Source: Bacteroidales bacterium (GTDB lineage: Bacteria > Bacteroidota > Bacteroidia > Bacteroidales > Marinilabiliaceae). From it: a stretch of DNA of 35,903 nt. Made by a program: the position numbers and the translations under genes. Positions 26,127-35,729 of this stretch are shown here, one piece after another. The stretch lies in assembly GCA_022768325.1 (NCBI GenBank), contig JALEMI010000055.1, forward strand, positions 1-35,903. Direction: 5' to 3'. Position 1 is the first letter of the stretch, and every line of letters starts with the position of its first letter. The notes beneath the pieces were generated by a model. That model ran no database searches. It had not been told where the DNA came from and worked only from the letters and a program-made list of their open reading frames with translations.

Positions 26127-26579
26127 ATGATTAAGAAACAATACCCAATAGACATAGAGAACTACTCCTACAAGGTCAAGGCCGACATCCAGCTCCGTTT
26201 CAACGATCTCGACGGCTACGGCCACGCCAACAACAGCTCCATGCAGGCTTTCTTCGACATAGGCCGCGCCGCATACCTCTCCAAGTGCTGTGGCCCCGAT
26301 TTCTACAAGGGCGATTCCACAATGCTTGTCGTCTCATACACCACGGACTTCATCCGACAAATCCGTCTTGAGAACGAGGTCGAGGTCCGTGTCGCAGTCC
26401 ACAGGATCGGATACAAGAGCATCGGAATGATTATGGCCATTGTCGACAAGAAAAACAACCAGGTCTGCGCAGTCTCCGACTCCGTAATGTCCGGTTTCTC
26501 CAAAAGAACCCAAGCCTCAATCCCCATCCTCGAACGATGGAAAGAGAAAATCTCAGAGATTGAGGGAAAAACGTTCTGA
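26127..26579 (+). CDS. Acyl-CoA thioesterase, 4HBT hot-dog family
   Basis: The 150-residue protein is a single hot-dog domain of the YbgC/4HBT type, hydrolysing acyl-CoA thioesters of unknown chain. The catalytic-type motif is RFNDLDGYGHANNSSM, with Asp and His in the usual positions, and the helix FFDIGRAAYLS follows. The later strands include TTDFIRQIRLENEVEVRVAV and GYKSIGMIMAIVDKKNNQVCA. It starts 7 bases after the Sua5-family gene and is probably co-transcribed. The downstream 200 bases hold no protein gene but a candidate structured RNA. Confidence 0.88.
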   Translation: MIKKQYPIDIENYSYKVKADIQLRFNDLDGYGHANNSSMQAFFDIGRAAYLSKCCGPDFYKGDSTMLVVSYTTDFIRQIRLENEVEVRVAVHRIGYKSIGMIMAIVDKKNNQVCAVSDSVMSGFSKRTQASIPILERWKEKISEIEGKTF

Positions 26580-26610
26580 GCACGGCTATTTCATTTCGGG
26601 TACGTACGCG

Positions 26611-26740
26611 AAGCGGATGTGCCCGGCCGGAAGTCCACCAACCACCTTCCGAACATATCGCCACAGTGGATGAGCTCTGGGCTAATATGTAACTCGCCAG
26701 GTGGTCTAAATGAAAGGGCCGCTTAAGTTCTGAGTAGAAC
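26611..26740. ncRNA. Candidate structured RNA (nested helices, 6S-like geometry), strand unknown
   Basis: No protein gene fills the gap between the thioesterase and the isoprenyl synthase, but four helices nest in it: AAGCGG 26611-26616 with CCGCTT 26719-26724, CCC 26622-26624 with GGG 26716-26718, ACCACC 26641-26646 with GGTGGT 26700-26705, and ACATAT 26653-26658 with ATATGT 26685-26690. A separate small hairpin, GTTCT/AGAAC, lies at 26727-26740. A closing stem, a wide internal loop and a terminal stem resemble 6S RNA, but I recognise no conserved sequence, and both strands can fold. SRP RNA is excluded because its loop sequence is missing. A conserved regulatory leader for the downstream gene is an alternative. 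Confidence 0.35.
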
Positions 26741-26778
26741 AACACAATGCAAAAGATTCAACATAAGTTATCTTTTTG

Positions 26779-26786
26779 TATCTTTG
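26779..26786 (+). promoter_or_regulatory. Putative -7 box directly at the isoprenyl synthase start
   Basis: TATCTTTG is an exact TAnnTTTG box ending 3 bases before the ATG at 26790. A second T-rich variant (TATCTTTTTG) lies just upstream at 26769-26778. If the first is used, the transcript would begin at about the start codon. Confidence 0.4.
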
Positions 26787-26789
26787 ATT

Positions 26790-29290
<2,501 letters not shown>

Positions 29291-29308
29291 CTCTAAACAC
29301 TCAAGGAC

Positions 29309-29560
29309 ATGGATACGCCACTCAATTTGGAGATCGTCTCGCCCGAGGCTGTCGTCTTCAGCGGCAACATTCAGATGGTTGAGATGCCTGGCCGAAACGG
29401 GCGGTTCGCCATCCTGCGAAACCATGCGCCCATCATCGCCACTCTCGCCAATGGTCAGATTCACGTCAAGACCGATAAGGGTGAAGAACTCGCTTTCGAC
29501 TGCGAGGCCGGCTATGTCGAGTGCAAGGAAAATATGGTCTCTATTCTCCTAAGTGCCTGA
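29309..29560 (+). CDS. atpC: ATP synthase F1 subunit epsilon (short form)
   Basis: Epsilon contacts gamma and the c-ring. The 83-residue protein contains only the N-terminal beta-sandwich (LNLEIVSPEAVVFSGNIQMV, MPGRNGRFAILRNHAPIIA, DCEAGYVECKENMVSILLS). The C-terminal helical pair that inhibits ATP hydrolysis in many bacteria is absent. I know this short form from other Bacteroidota, so it is not a truncation by mutation. A strong terminator follows. Confidence 0.94.
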   Translation: MDTPLNLEIVSPEAVVFSGNIQMVEMPGRNGRFAILRNHAPIIATLANGQIHVKTDKGEELAFDCEAGYVECKENMVSILLSA

Positions 29561-29589
29561 TTATCACAATCAGCGCTCATAATCTACCC

Positions 29590-29627
29590 AAAGCGGGAGA
29601 GTGGCTTTTGCCGCTCTCCCGCTTTTA
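29590..29627 (+). terminator. Rho-independent terminator after atpC
   Basis: AAGCGGGAGAG (29591-29601) pairs with CTCTCCCGCTT (29614-29624), an 11-bp perfect stem, followed by TTTATT. Confidence 0.9.
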
Positions 29628-29713
29628 TTCAGCAATGGATAGTACGAACTCCAGGCTTTTCGTTTTAACAATACTCCGCCTCAATCCCCCGTACAATCAC
29701 CATTTGTGGGCGA

Positions 29714-30043
29714 CTATCTTTTCAAATAATACTTGATGTAAAAATCTTTAAACTCGTTGCTTGTATACTTCAAATCAGCGGAAATCTGATGCCCATATCG
29801 GTTCAAAAGTACAGCCTTAAGACTTGTCGGGACGCCATCATCTTTGCTGAAATCACGCAAGTAAATATTGTACTCCTCCACAGCCTCAGAAAAAGCAGAG
29901 GGGTCCGCATAAACCTTCCTTACCTATATGCGTTCGTAATCCCCAAAAAGTCCTCTATCCGCATCGTCGAAAGGGTTTTCCTCCTCACCATTGTAGTATC
30001 GGCATTGCCTGATAAGTTCCTCCCGTGTTTCTTTTTGTGCCAT
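29714..30043 (-). pseudogene. Small hypothetical gene interrupted by an in-frame amber codon
   Basis: Reading leftward from ATG 30043 (30055 and 30061 are in-frame alternatives), the frame runs MAQKETREELIRQCRYYNGE to GLFGDYERI. It then meets TAG at codon 40 (29924-29926) and continues in the same frame as VRKVYADPSAFSEAVEEYN, DDGVPTSLKAVLLNRYGH and FKDFYIKYYLKR to a TAG stop at 29714. The second half, with PTSLKAVLLNRYGH, resembles a small uncharacterised family that I associate with Bacteroidales. Codon use and sense on both sides of the TAG suggest one gene with a nonsense mutation. TAG is an ordinary stop elsewhere here (atpB, bPH gene), so recoding is unlikely. AT content is higher than in the neighbours. 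Confidence 0.6.
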
Positions 30044-30183
30044 GTTTTTCGTCATCTTCATCCGCCTCAGCCGCCCGCATCAAAAGCGAGCGAGTACTGA
30101 AGCAGGTCGATTGTCTTAGATAGTTCAATAGCAGTTCCTATTGCGCTGCGTCCACGGTGGACAACGGTCATCGTAAATTGTGC
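30044..30183. other. Gap with inverted repeats and a 34-codon leftward frame
   Basis: The stretch between the SDR-like gene and the broken small gene holds a 13-base palindrome (GTCCAC-G-GTGGAC, 30150-30162) and an imperfect hairpin CAATAG/CTATTG at 30125-30142. A leftward open frame (30171-30067, MTVVHRGRSAIGTAIELSKT...) ends 5 bases before the first ATG of the broken gene. It may be a tiny partner gene, a decayed remnant or chance; I cannot tell. Confidence 0.3.
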
Positions 30184-31053
30184 TTATCCCGAAGTCTCAT
30201 ACTCATCCTGTGAGTATATCAACCTCCCAATCCCCGTCCCAAACATCCATCTCCCTGCCAACTTCTTCGGCATCCGCGCCATAATCTTCGCCACTCCAAG
30301 ACCCACTTCCCTAAACTCCGCGGCGGGGCATATCTCTTTCGCAATCTCAGTGACCGACGCGTTGCGAACGACGCACATCGACCGCACCCCAACTTCCACT
30401 TCGCACATCGCGCGAGCCACATCTTCCGCCGTGGCAAAGCCGCTCCGCATCGGTGGCATCCCGTGTCCCCCCTTTGCCGTAAATTGTTCAATAGGTCCCC
30501 GAAGCTCTTCCACAATCAGTCCCGCGCATACCGTCGAGACCCCTATTCCGCGCTCCGCCATCTTCCAAGCCTCCATCTCGCCGCGAAATAGGCTTCGTTC
30601 CCATGTGCCACGGTCATCGTCCGAGAGGTATGGTGTCCCCAAGTCCACCCGCGCCAATGTCGTCTGCCGACCAAGGCATAATATGGAGCTGAGGAACACA
30701 AGGCGGCTCACGCCCTCCTCTTCCATTGCGAGGCACAACAACTTGACGCCATCAACGTTCATGGCCCATGTCGTCGCTTCGTCCGCTTCCTCAAAACAAC
30801 TCTTTCCTATTGTGCAAAAAACGGCGTCGCTGCCTCTAATCTTCTCGCGCAGCAAGTCGATGTCCCACAGGTCAATCTCGCCCTCAGCGCCACCACCGTC
30901 CGCGCATTTCATGTGACGGACGCTCGCGCCCAGGCTCTCCAACCTGTCGACCACGGCTTTCTCAACGGACAGCCGTGTCCCTACGACTGCCACCGTCCGA
31001 CCTGCCCATTGGCTCGGCCGCATTTCTCCATTTTCTTCTTTTACCGATGGCAT
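30184..31053 (-). CDS. SDR-like NAD(P)-binding fold protein with eroded motifs
   Basis: The 289-residue protein follows the layout of extended short-chain dehydrogenases/epimerases: TVAVVGTRLSVEKAVVDRL, AVFCTIGKSCF, MNVDGVKLLCLAMEEEGV, RLVFLSSILCLG and a C-terminal substrate domain with GFATAEDVARAM. The glycine-rich GxxGxxG of the first turn is replaced by GTRLSVEK. The catalytic YxxxK is replaced by WERSLFR. Cofactor binding and redox catalysis are therefore doubtful; it may be a regulator or binding protein like NmrA, or decaying. The frame is open upstream to 31392, inside the divergent gene; ATG 31053 matches a -7 box 20 bases upstream. C-terminal PKKLAGRWMFGTGIGRLI is unassigned. Confidence 0.7.
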   Translation of the reverse strand: MPSVKEENGEMRPSQWAGRTVAVVGTRLSVEKAVVDRLESLGASVRHMKCADGGGAEGEIDLWDIDLLREKIRGSDAVFCTIGKSCFEEADEATTWAMNVDGVKLLCLAMEEEGVSRLVFLSSILCLGRQTTLARVDLGTPYLSDDDRGTWERSLFRGEMEAWKMAERGIGVSTVCAGLIVEELRGPIEQFTAKGGHGMPPMRSGFATAEDVARAMCEVEVGVRSMCVVRNASVTEIAKEICPAAEFREVGLGVAKIMARMPKKLAGRWMFGTGIGRLIYSQDEYETSG

Positions 31054-31073
31054 CTCTTTATCCGTTCTGTCGA

Positions 31074-31081
31074 CAAAAATA
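31074..31081 (-). promoter_or_regulatory. Putative -7 box for the SDR-like gene
   Basis: Read leftward it is TATTTTTG, an exact TAnnTTTG box 20 bases before ATG 31053, in the short AT-rich divergent region. Spacing to the ATG equals that of the Dabb gene box. Confidence 0.4.
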
Positions 31082-31110
31082 GTTAATTTCAATTCATTAA
31101 ACCCCCGACA

Positions 31111-32343
31111 ATGGCTCTCAACTATATTTGGATATTCTTCATCCTCGCCGCATCGCTCCTCGCCCTCGTCCAATGGCTCGCCACGGGCGACTCCCAACCC
31201 CTTGCCGACGTCGTGTCGTCCACTTTCTCGTCTGCCAAGACGGGCTTCGAGATCTCTCTCTATCTCACGGGTGTCCTCACCCTCTGGATGGGGCTCATGC
31301 GCATCGGCGAGGCGGGAGGCGTCGTCGGCAGCCTCAGTAAGATTATCTCCCCCCTCTTCACCCGCCTCTTCCCCCAAGTCCCCAAAGGTCACACCGCCTA
31401 CGGCGCGATGACAATGAATATCGCCGCCAATATGCTCGGCCTCGACAATGCCGCCACGCCCATGGGTCTCAAGGCCATGAAGGAGCTCCAGTCTCTCAAT
31501 CCACGCCCCGAGGTCGCCACCAACGCTCAGATAATGTTCCTCGTCCTCAATACCAGCGGCCTCACCATAATCCCCGTGACAATCATGGCCTACCGCCAGC
31601 AGTGCGGTGCCGCCAATCCGGCCGACATATTCCTGCCCCTCCTCCTCGCCACGTTCTGCTCCACCATTGCGGGCCTCGTGGCCGTTGCCGTCGTCCAGCG
31701 CATCAATCTCTTCAACCGCGTCGTCTTGGCATATCTCGGCGGAGCACTTCTTCTCGTGGCCGCCATCGTCTACGGCGTGAGCGGATTGCCGCGCGAGAGG
31801 GTAGAGGACCTCTCCGTTGGCATCTCCAGTGCCATTCTCCTCTCAGTCATCTCGCTCTTCATCATCATGGCCATGCGCCGCCGCGTCAATGTCTACGACA
31901 CGTTCATCGACGGTGCCAAGGATGGTTTCAAGACTGCCGTCTCCATCATTCCCTTCCTCGTCGCCATGCTCGTCGCCGTCGGTATGTTCCGTGCCAGTGG
32001 GGCTCTCGACTACGCCCTCAGTGCCATCCGCTGGTGCGTCGAGGCCCTCGGTGCCGATTCCCGTTTCGTCGATGCCCTCCCCACGGCTTTCATGAAGCCC
32101 CTCAGTGGCAGTGGCGCCCGCGGCTTCATGATTGAGTGCATGAACACCTGCGGCCCCGATTCTTTTGCCGGCCGCCTCTCTTGCCTCTTCCAAGGGGCTG
32201 CCGACACCACCTTTTTCATCCTCGCCGTCTATTTCGGCTCTGTCGGCATCAAGGACACCCGCCACGCCGTAGCCTGCGGCCTCATTGCCGACCTCGCCGG
32301 CGTCGTCGCCGCCATCCTCATCGCCTATTTCTTTTTTGGGTAG
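31111..32343 (+). CDS. SpmA-SpmB-like fused membrane protein (nucleoside recognition/Gate domains)
   Basis: The 410-residue polytopic membrane protein carries two Gate-type domains. The N-terminal half resembles SpmA (FEISLYLTGVLTLWMGLMRI, MTMNIAANMLGLDNAATPMG, LNTSGLTIIPVT). The C-terminal half resembles SpmB (DTFIDGAKDGFKTAVSIIPFLVAML, LPTAFMKPLSGSGARGFM, LFQGAADTTFFILAVYFG). In Bacillus the two are separate genes for spore core dehydration. Here they are one chain in a lineage that does not sporulate, so the role must differ, perhaps solute transport. Membrane helices number about ten. It diverges from the SDR-like gene across 57 bases and has no obvious partner. Confidence 0.88.
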   Translation: MALNYIWIFFILAASLLALVQWLATGDSQPLADVVSSTFSSAKTGFEISLYLTGVLTLWMGLMRIGEAGGVVGSLSKIISPLFTRLFPQVPKGHTAYGAMTMNIAANMLGLDNAATPMGLKAMKELQSLNPRPEVATNAQIMFLVLNTSGLTIIPVTIMAYRQQCGAANPADIFLPLLLATFCSTIAGLVAVAVVQRINLFNRVVLAYLGGALLLVAAIVYGVSGLPRERVEDLSVGISSAILLSVISLFIIMAMRRRVNVYDTFIDGAKDGFKTAVSIIPFLVAMLVAVGMFRASGALDYALSAIRWCVEALGADSRFVDALPTAFMKPLSGSGARGFMIECMNTCGPDSFAGRLSCLFQGAADTTFFILAVYFGSVGIKDTRHAVACGLIADLAGVVAAILIAYFFFG

Positions 32344-32371
32344 GACTCGGTGGCTGTGCGCTGAGATTATT

Positions 32372-32398
32372 AAAAAAAAAAACGATATCAGTAATCGT
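32372..32398 (-). terminator. Possible leftward terminator with an 11-base T-run
   Basis: Leftward, ACGAT-tactgat-ATCGT forms a 5-bp hairpin followed by T11 (A11 at 32372-32382 on the given strand). No leftward gene lies upstream of it, so it may limit antisense transcription or be chance; the stem is short. Otherwise the 108-base gap before the methyltransferase shows nothing clear. Confidence 0.3.
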
Positions 32399-32451
32399 AT
32401 GATTGTCAAGGTGTTTCTCTATCCTCTTCTCCCAGTATTTATTCCAAGACA

Positions 32452-33452
32452 ATGAGGTTAATTAGTTTGTTCAGCGGGGCTGGTGGTCTCGACCTCGGTT
32501 TTCATAAGGCGGGGTTTACAACGGTCATGGCCAATGAGTTCGACAAGAAGATTTGTCCTACTTTCAGAGCCAATTTCCCCAATGTTGAGCTAAGCGATAA
32601 AGATATCCGTTCCATTGCGTCCAACGATTTCCCCGACAATATCCAGGGCATAATCGGCGGCCCGCCTTGCCAGTCATGGAGCGAGGGCGGCTCGCTTCGC
32701 GGAATCGACGACGCCCGTGGGCAGTTGTTCTACGAGTACATCCGAATCCTTAAGGATAAGCAACCCCTTTTCTTTGTGGCCGAGAATGTCTCCGGTATGC
32801 TCGCCAATCGACACTCCGAGGCCGTCAAGGGCTTCATGCGCCTTTTCAGCGAGGCGGGATATGATGTTAACCTAAAGATGCTCAATGCCAATAACTTCGA
32901 TGTCCCCGAAGACCGCGACCGCATCTTTTACATCGGCTTCCGCAAGGACCTCAATGTCACCGATTTCCACTATCCCACGCCCCTCGCCCATAGGCCACGC
33001 TCCGCGACGCGATATGGGATTTGCAGAGTTCCGCCATCCCCGCGCTCGACAAGAACAAGACGAATGGCGACAAGTGCATCGTCCCCAATCACGAGTTTTT
33101 CATAGGCTCGTTCTCCTCCATCTTCATGTCCCGAAACAGGGTGAGGAGTTGGGACGAACCGGGCTTCACGGTTCAAGCCAGCGGCCGCCAGTGCCAACTC
33201 CATCCGCAAGCGCCCAAAATGATTAAGGTGGATGCCAACAAGCAAATCTTCGTCCCGGGAAAAGAGCACCTCTATCGCCGCATGACAGTCCGAGAGGTCG
33301 CAAGAGTCCAGAGTTTCCCCGACGATTTCAAGTTTATCTACGAGGACGTGAACTACGGCTACAAAATGATTGGCAACGCCGTCCCCGTAAACCTGGCATA
33401 CCACGTCGCCCTCAGGATAAAAGAGGTCCTGAAGGAAAAAGGCTACGAGTAA
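32452..33452 (+). pseudogene. Cytosine-C5 DNA methyltransferase, M.HaeIII-like, frameshifted
   Basis: This enzyme type methylates cytosine C5 in DNA. Joined, the two frames give about 333 residues that align end to end with M.HaeIII (GGCC): motif [16 protein letters not shown], motif [14 protein letters not shown] with catalytic Cys73, motif VI AENV (110-113) and [12 protein letters not shown]. The recognition domain contains [12 protein letters not shown] and [16 protein letters not shown], and motifs [16 protein letters not shown] and [10 protein letters not shown] follow. After Arg181-Pro182 the frame changes: one base is missing near 32995-32997, and sequence continues as [10 protein letters not shown] in the -1 frame. 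Unrepaired, the product ends at 33105 without recognition domain and motifs IX-X. No restriction enzyme gene adjoins it, so it is an orphan. Confidence 0.9.
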
Positions 33453-33579
33453 AAAATTCCCCCCTTAATTCCACAGACAAAACGTGTCCTGCGCGGCTTG
33501 AACTGCCATCCAGCCACGAAGTTAAGCGTCCCATACCCCTCTTGCGTAAGCTCTTCTTCGTTCTGCCACCCTTTTTCTA

Positions 33580-33587
33580 TACTTTTG
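33580..33587 (+). promoter_or_regulatory. Putative folA promoter
   Basis: TACTTTTG is an exact TAnnTTTG box with TTCG at 33557-33560, 19 bases upstream, as a near -33 TTTG. It is the best two-part promoter in the window and gives a leader of about 26 bases. Confidence 0.5.
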
Positions 33588-33616
33588 AGGAAAAATACTT
33601 CCTATCCCATCGCCCG

Positions 33617-34102
33617 ATGCCAATCATTAACCTCATAGCCGCCATCGATCGCAACCGCGCCATAGGCTACCACGGCGACCAACTTGTCTACATCAGCCAA
33701 GATCTCCAACACTTCAAGGCCCTCACTCTCGGCAAGACGGTCATCATGGGCCGCCGCACCAACGAAGCCCTCCCCAAGCGCAAGCTCCCCGGCCGCCGCA
33801 ATGTCGTCCTCACCCGCGATTCCTCTTTTTCCGTCGAGGGGGTCGATGTCGCGACGTCCCTCGCCGAGGCTCTCCAGATGGTTGAGGCCGAGTCCGAGGT
33901 CTTCGTCATCGGCGGCGCCCAGGTCTACGAGGCTTTCCTCCCCCACGCATCACGCCTCTTCCTTACCGTCATCGACTGCGCTTTCCCCCATGCCGACACC
34001 TTTTTCCCGCCCTTCTCTCAGTGGCATAGTGTCGCTAAGTCCGAGGTCTTCACCGACCCCAAGTCCGGTCTCCATTTCTGGTACGAGACTTTCGAGAAAT
34101 AG
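33617..34102 (+). CDS. folA: Dihydrofolate reductase
   Basis: DHFR regenerates tetrahydrofolate with NADPH. The 161-residue protein has INLIAAIDRNRAIGYHGDQL, the active-site helix QDLQHFKALT with the catalytic acid Asp, VIMGRRTNEAL, PGRRNVVLTRD and VFVIGGAQVYEAFLP. The common LPW before the active-site helix is LVY here; I recall a similar LLCY in other Bacteroidales, so it is lineage-typical. The frame is open to 33542, but ATG 33617 fits the family and the promoter. The 164 bases before it carry no gene. It ends at a terminator shared with the convergent cstA. Confidence 0.92.
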   Translation: MPIINLIAAIDRNRAIGYHGDQLVYISQDLQHFKALTLGKTVIMGRRTNEALPKRKLPGRRNVVLTRDSSFSVEGVDVATSLAEALQMVEAESEVFVIGGAQVYEAFLPHASRLFLTVIDCAFPHADTFFPPFSQWHSVAKSEVFTDPKSGLHFWYETFEK

Positions 34103-34129
34103 CTTTCCCCATATACCCCCAAAAAACCA

Positions 34130-34176
34130 AGCCGTATCACCCCCACTTCTGGGAAATGATACGGCTCGCAATTTTT
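34130..34176. terminator. Bidirectional terminator between folA and cstA
   Basis: AGCCGTATCA (34130-34139) pairs with TGATACGGCT (34157-34166), 10 bp. Rightward it is followed by T5 at 34172-34176; leftward by TTTTTT (complement of A6 at 34121-34126). Confidence 0.88.
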
Positions 34177-34199
34177 ATAAGCGTATCGCTATCTCGAAG

Positions 34200-35639
34200 C
34201 TACTCCTTCACCGCGTTGCGCTTCCACGTCATGAACAGTGCCAAGCCTATCACGGCAGCCACGCACCCCACAACGGGACCAAACCACCCAACTTCAGGCA
34301 GCAGGTGCAGACACTCCGGCGCCACAAAAATATATGTCGTGCACACCGCCGTCATCCACAATGCGGGTACGAGCGTCACGATATACAGCTTCCGCGAAAT
34401 CGTCAGGTACACCGTTAGCGACCACAATGTGAACACCGACAACGCCTGGTTCGACCACGCAAAGTACCGCCAAATGACGTTAAACCCGTTCGCGTCGTTA
34501 ATGCTGTAAACCAACACCAAAAACGTCAAGACAAACAGCGGAAGAGAGATCAGAAGCCTCTTGCCAATCGTCTTTTGCTCAATGTGTAGCGAGTCCGCCA
34601 CAATCAGCCGAGCCGAACGCAATGCCGTGTCGCCCGACGTAATCGGGGCCGCCACAATGCCCAAGATTGCCAAGATGCTACCAGCCGCGCCAAGCCATTC
34701 GCGAGACAGTGTCGTCGCCACCCCGGCGCCCGTATACGCCTTGCCCGTCGCCGCGTCAACAATTCCGTGTTCTCCAAAGAAAGCCGTCGCCGCTGCGGCC
34801 CATATCAAGGCCACAATGCCCTCCGTAACCATAGCTCCGTAAAACACGGGCCGCCCCATCCGCGAGTCTTTCAGACATCTCGCCATCAGGGGCGATTGCG
34901 TCGCATGAAATCCGCTTATCGCGCCGCAAGCTATCGATACGAACATCATCGGGAAAATAGGGCTGCTCTCATACTTCGTGCCGAATCCCTCCCACATCTC
35001 GGGAAGGTCAGGACGGTATGCAAAGATGCCCACCAAGATGCCCGCCGCCATGAAGATCAACGCAATAGCGAATATCGGGTAAAACCGCCCAATAATCTTG
35101 TCAATCGGCAACATCGTCGCCGCTACATAATATAGGAATATGACCACTATCCAAAACAGAGCGTCAGCCCATTCGGGCGTCATCCCCGCAAGAAGCTCCG
35201 CTGGCCCCGACACAAACACCGCGCCAACAAGTATCATCAAGACTATCGTGAAAACGCCAAACACCCCTTTCGTCCGCTTACCCAAATAGCGACCAATAAT
35301 CTCGGGCAGAGACTCCCCGTCATGCGCCAACGAGACCATAGCCGCCGTAAAATCATGAACAGCTCCCGCGAATATCGTTCCGAAAACTATCCATAAGTAA
35401 CTCGCCGTGCCAAACTTCGCTCCCATTATCGCGCCAAAAATCGGCCCCAGTCCAGCTATGTTCAAGAACTGAATCATGTATACCTTCCACGTCGGCAGCG
35501 GCAGATAATCCACCCCGTCAGGATGCGCCACGGCGGGAGTCGGCTTGCTGTAATCGTGACCTATCAGCCGCTCAATAAAACGACCATAAACAAAATAACC
35601 CGCGACGAGGGCGACGAGGGCAATCACAAACGTTATCAT
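34200..35639 (-). CDS. cstA: Carbon starvation protein CstA family transporter (short form)
   Basis: CstA-type proteins are membrane transporters tied to peptide or pyruvate uptake under carbon limitation. The 479-residue protein has about 13-14 hydrophobic segments. Conserved blocks are present: FLNIAGLGPIFGAIMGAKFG, FGTIFAGAVHDFTAAMVSL, GESLPEIIGRYLG, SGFHATQSPLMARCL, GIVAAPITSGDTALRSARL and RYFAWSNQALSVFTLW. It is shorter than the roughly 700-residue E. coli CstA, mainly at the C-terminus, as in many anaerobes. It is monocistronic here: its own -7 box lies upstream and it ends at the terminator shared with folA. Confidence 0.93.
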   Translation of the reverse strand: MITFVIALVALVAGYFVYGRFIERLIGHDYSKPTPAVAHPDGVDYLPLPTWKVYMIQFLNIAGLGPIFGAIMGAKFGTASYLWIVFGTIFAGAVHDFTAAMVSLAHDGESLPEIIGRYLGKRTKGVFGVFTIVLMILVGAVFVSGPAELLAGMTPEWADALFWIVVIFLYYVAATMLPIDKIIGRFYPIFAIALIFMAAGILVGIFAYRPDLPEMWEGFGTKYESSPIFPMMFVSIACGAISGFHATQSPLMARCLKDSRMGRPVFYGAMVTEGIVALIWAAAATAFFGEHGIVDAATGKAYTGAGVATTLSREWLGAAGSILAILGIVAAPITSGDTALRSARLIVADSLHIEQKTIGKRLLISLPLFVLTFLVLVYSINDANGFNVIWRYFAWSNQALSVFTLWSLTVYLTISRKLYIVTLVPALWMTAVCTTYIFVAPECLHLLPEVGWFGPVVGCVAAVIGLALFMTWKRNAVKE

Positions 35640-35663
35640 CTCTCCAAACGCTGTATTTTTTCA

Positions 35664-35671
35664 CAAATGTA
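35664..35671 (-). promoter_or_regulatory. Putative -7 box for cstA
   Basis: Read leftward it is TACATTTG, an exact TAnnTTTG box, 24 bases before the cstA ATG, in an AT-rich stretch. No clear -33 box and no obvious CRP-like site. Confidence 0.45.
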
Positions 35672-35729
35672 TGAATTTTTAAGCAATATTGACCCCGATG
35701 TCACAGCTCTTTCATTTACCCTGCGTCAC

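Noticed and set aside
26431-26745. Leftward 104-codon frame over the thioesterase end and the RNA candidate
   Set aside because: Half of it is antisense to a clear thioesterase gene and the rest covers the nested-helix region; no protein family is recognisable.
29714-30043. Genome-wide TAG recoding as the explanation for the amber codon
   Set aside because: TAG is the natural stop of the bPH gene (9612-9614), atpB (14973-14975) and others, so standard decoding holds.
29789-30100. Rightward 103-codon frame
   Set aside because: It overlaps the leftward interrupted gene, has no family-like sequence and no promoter-like or start context of its own.
33494-33535. GAAGTTAAGC with CCATCC just upstream, reminiscent of the 5S rRNA core
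   Set aside because: Only about 25 bases look alike. The 5S 3' half (GATGGTACTGC) and the closing stem are missing, and a 10-base match in 36 kb can be chance.
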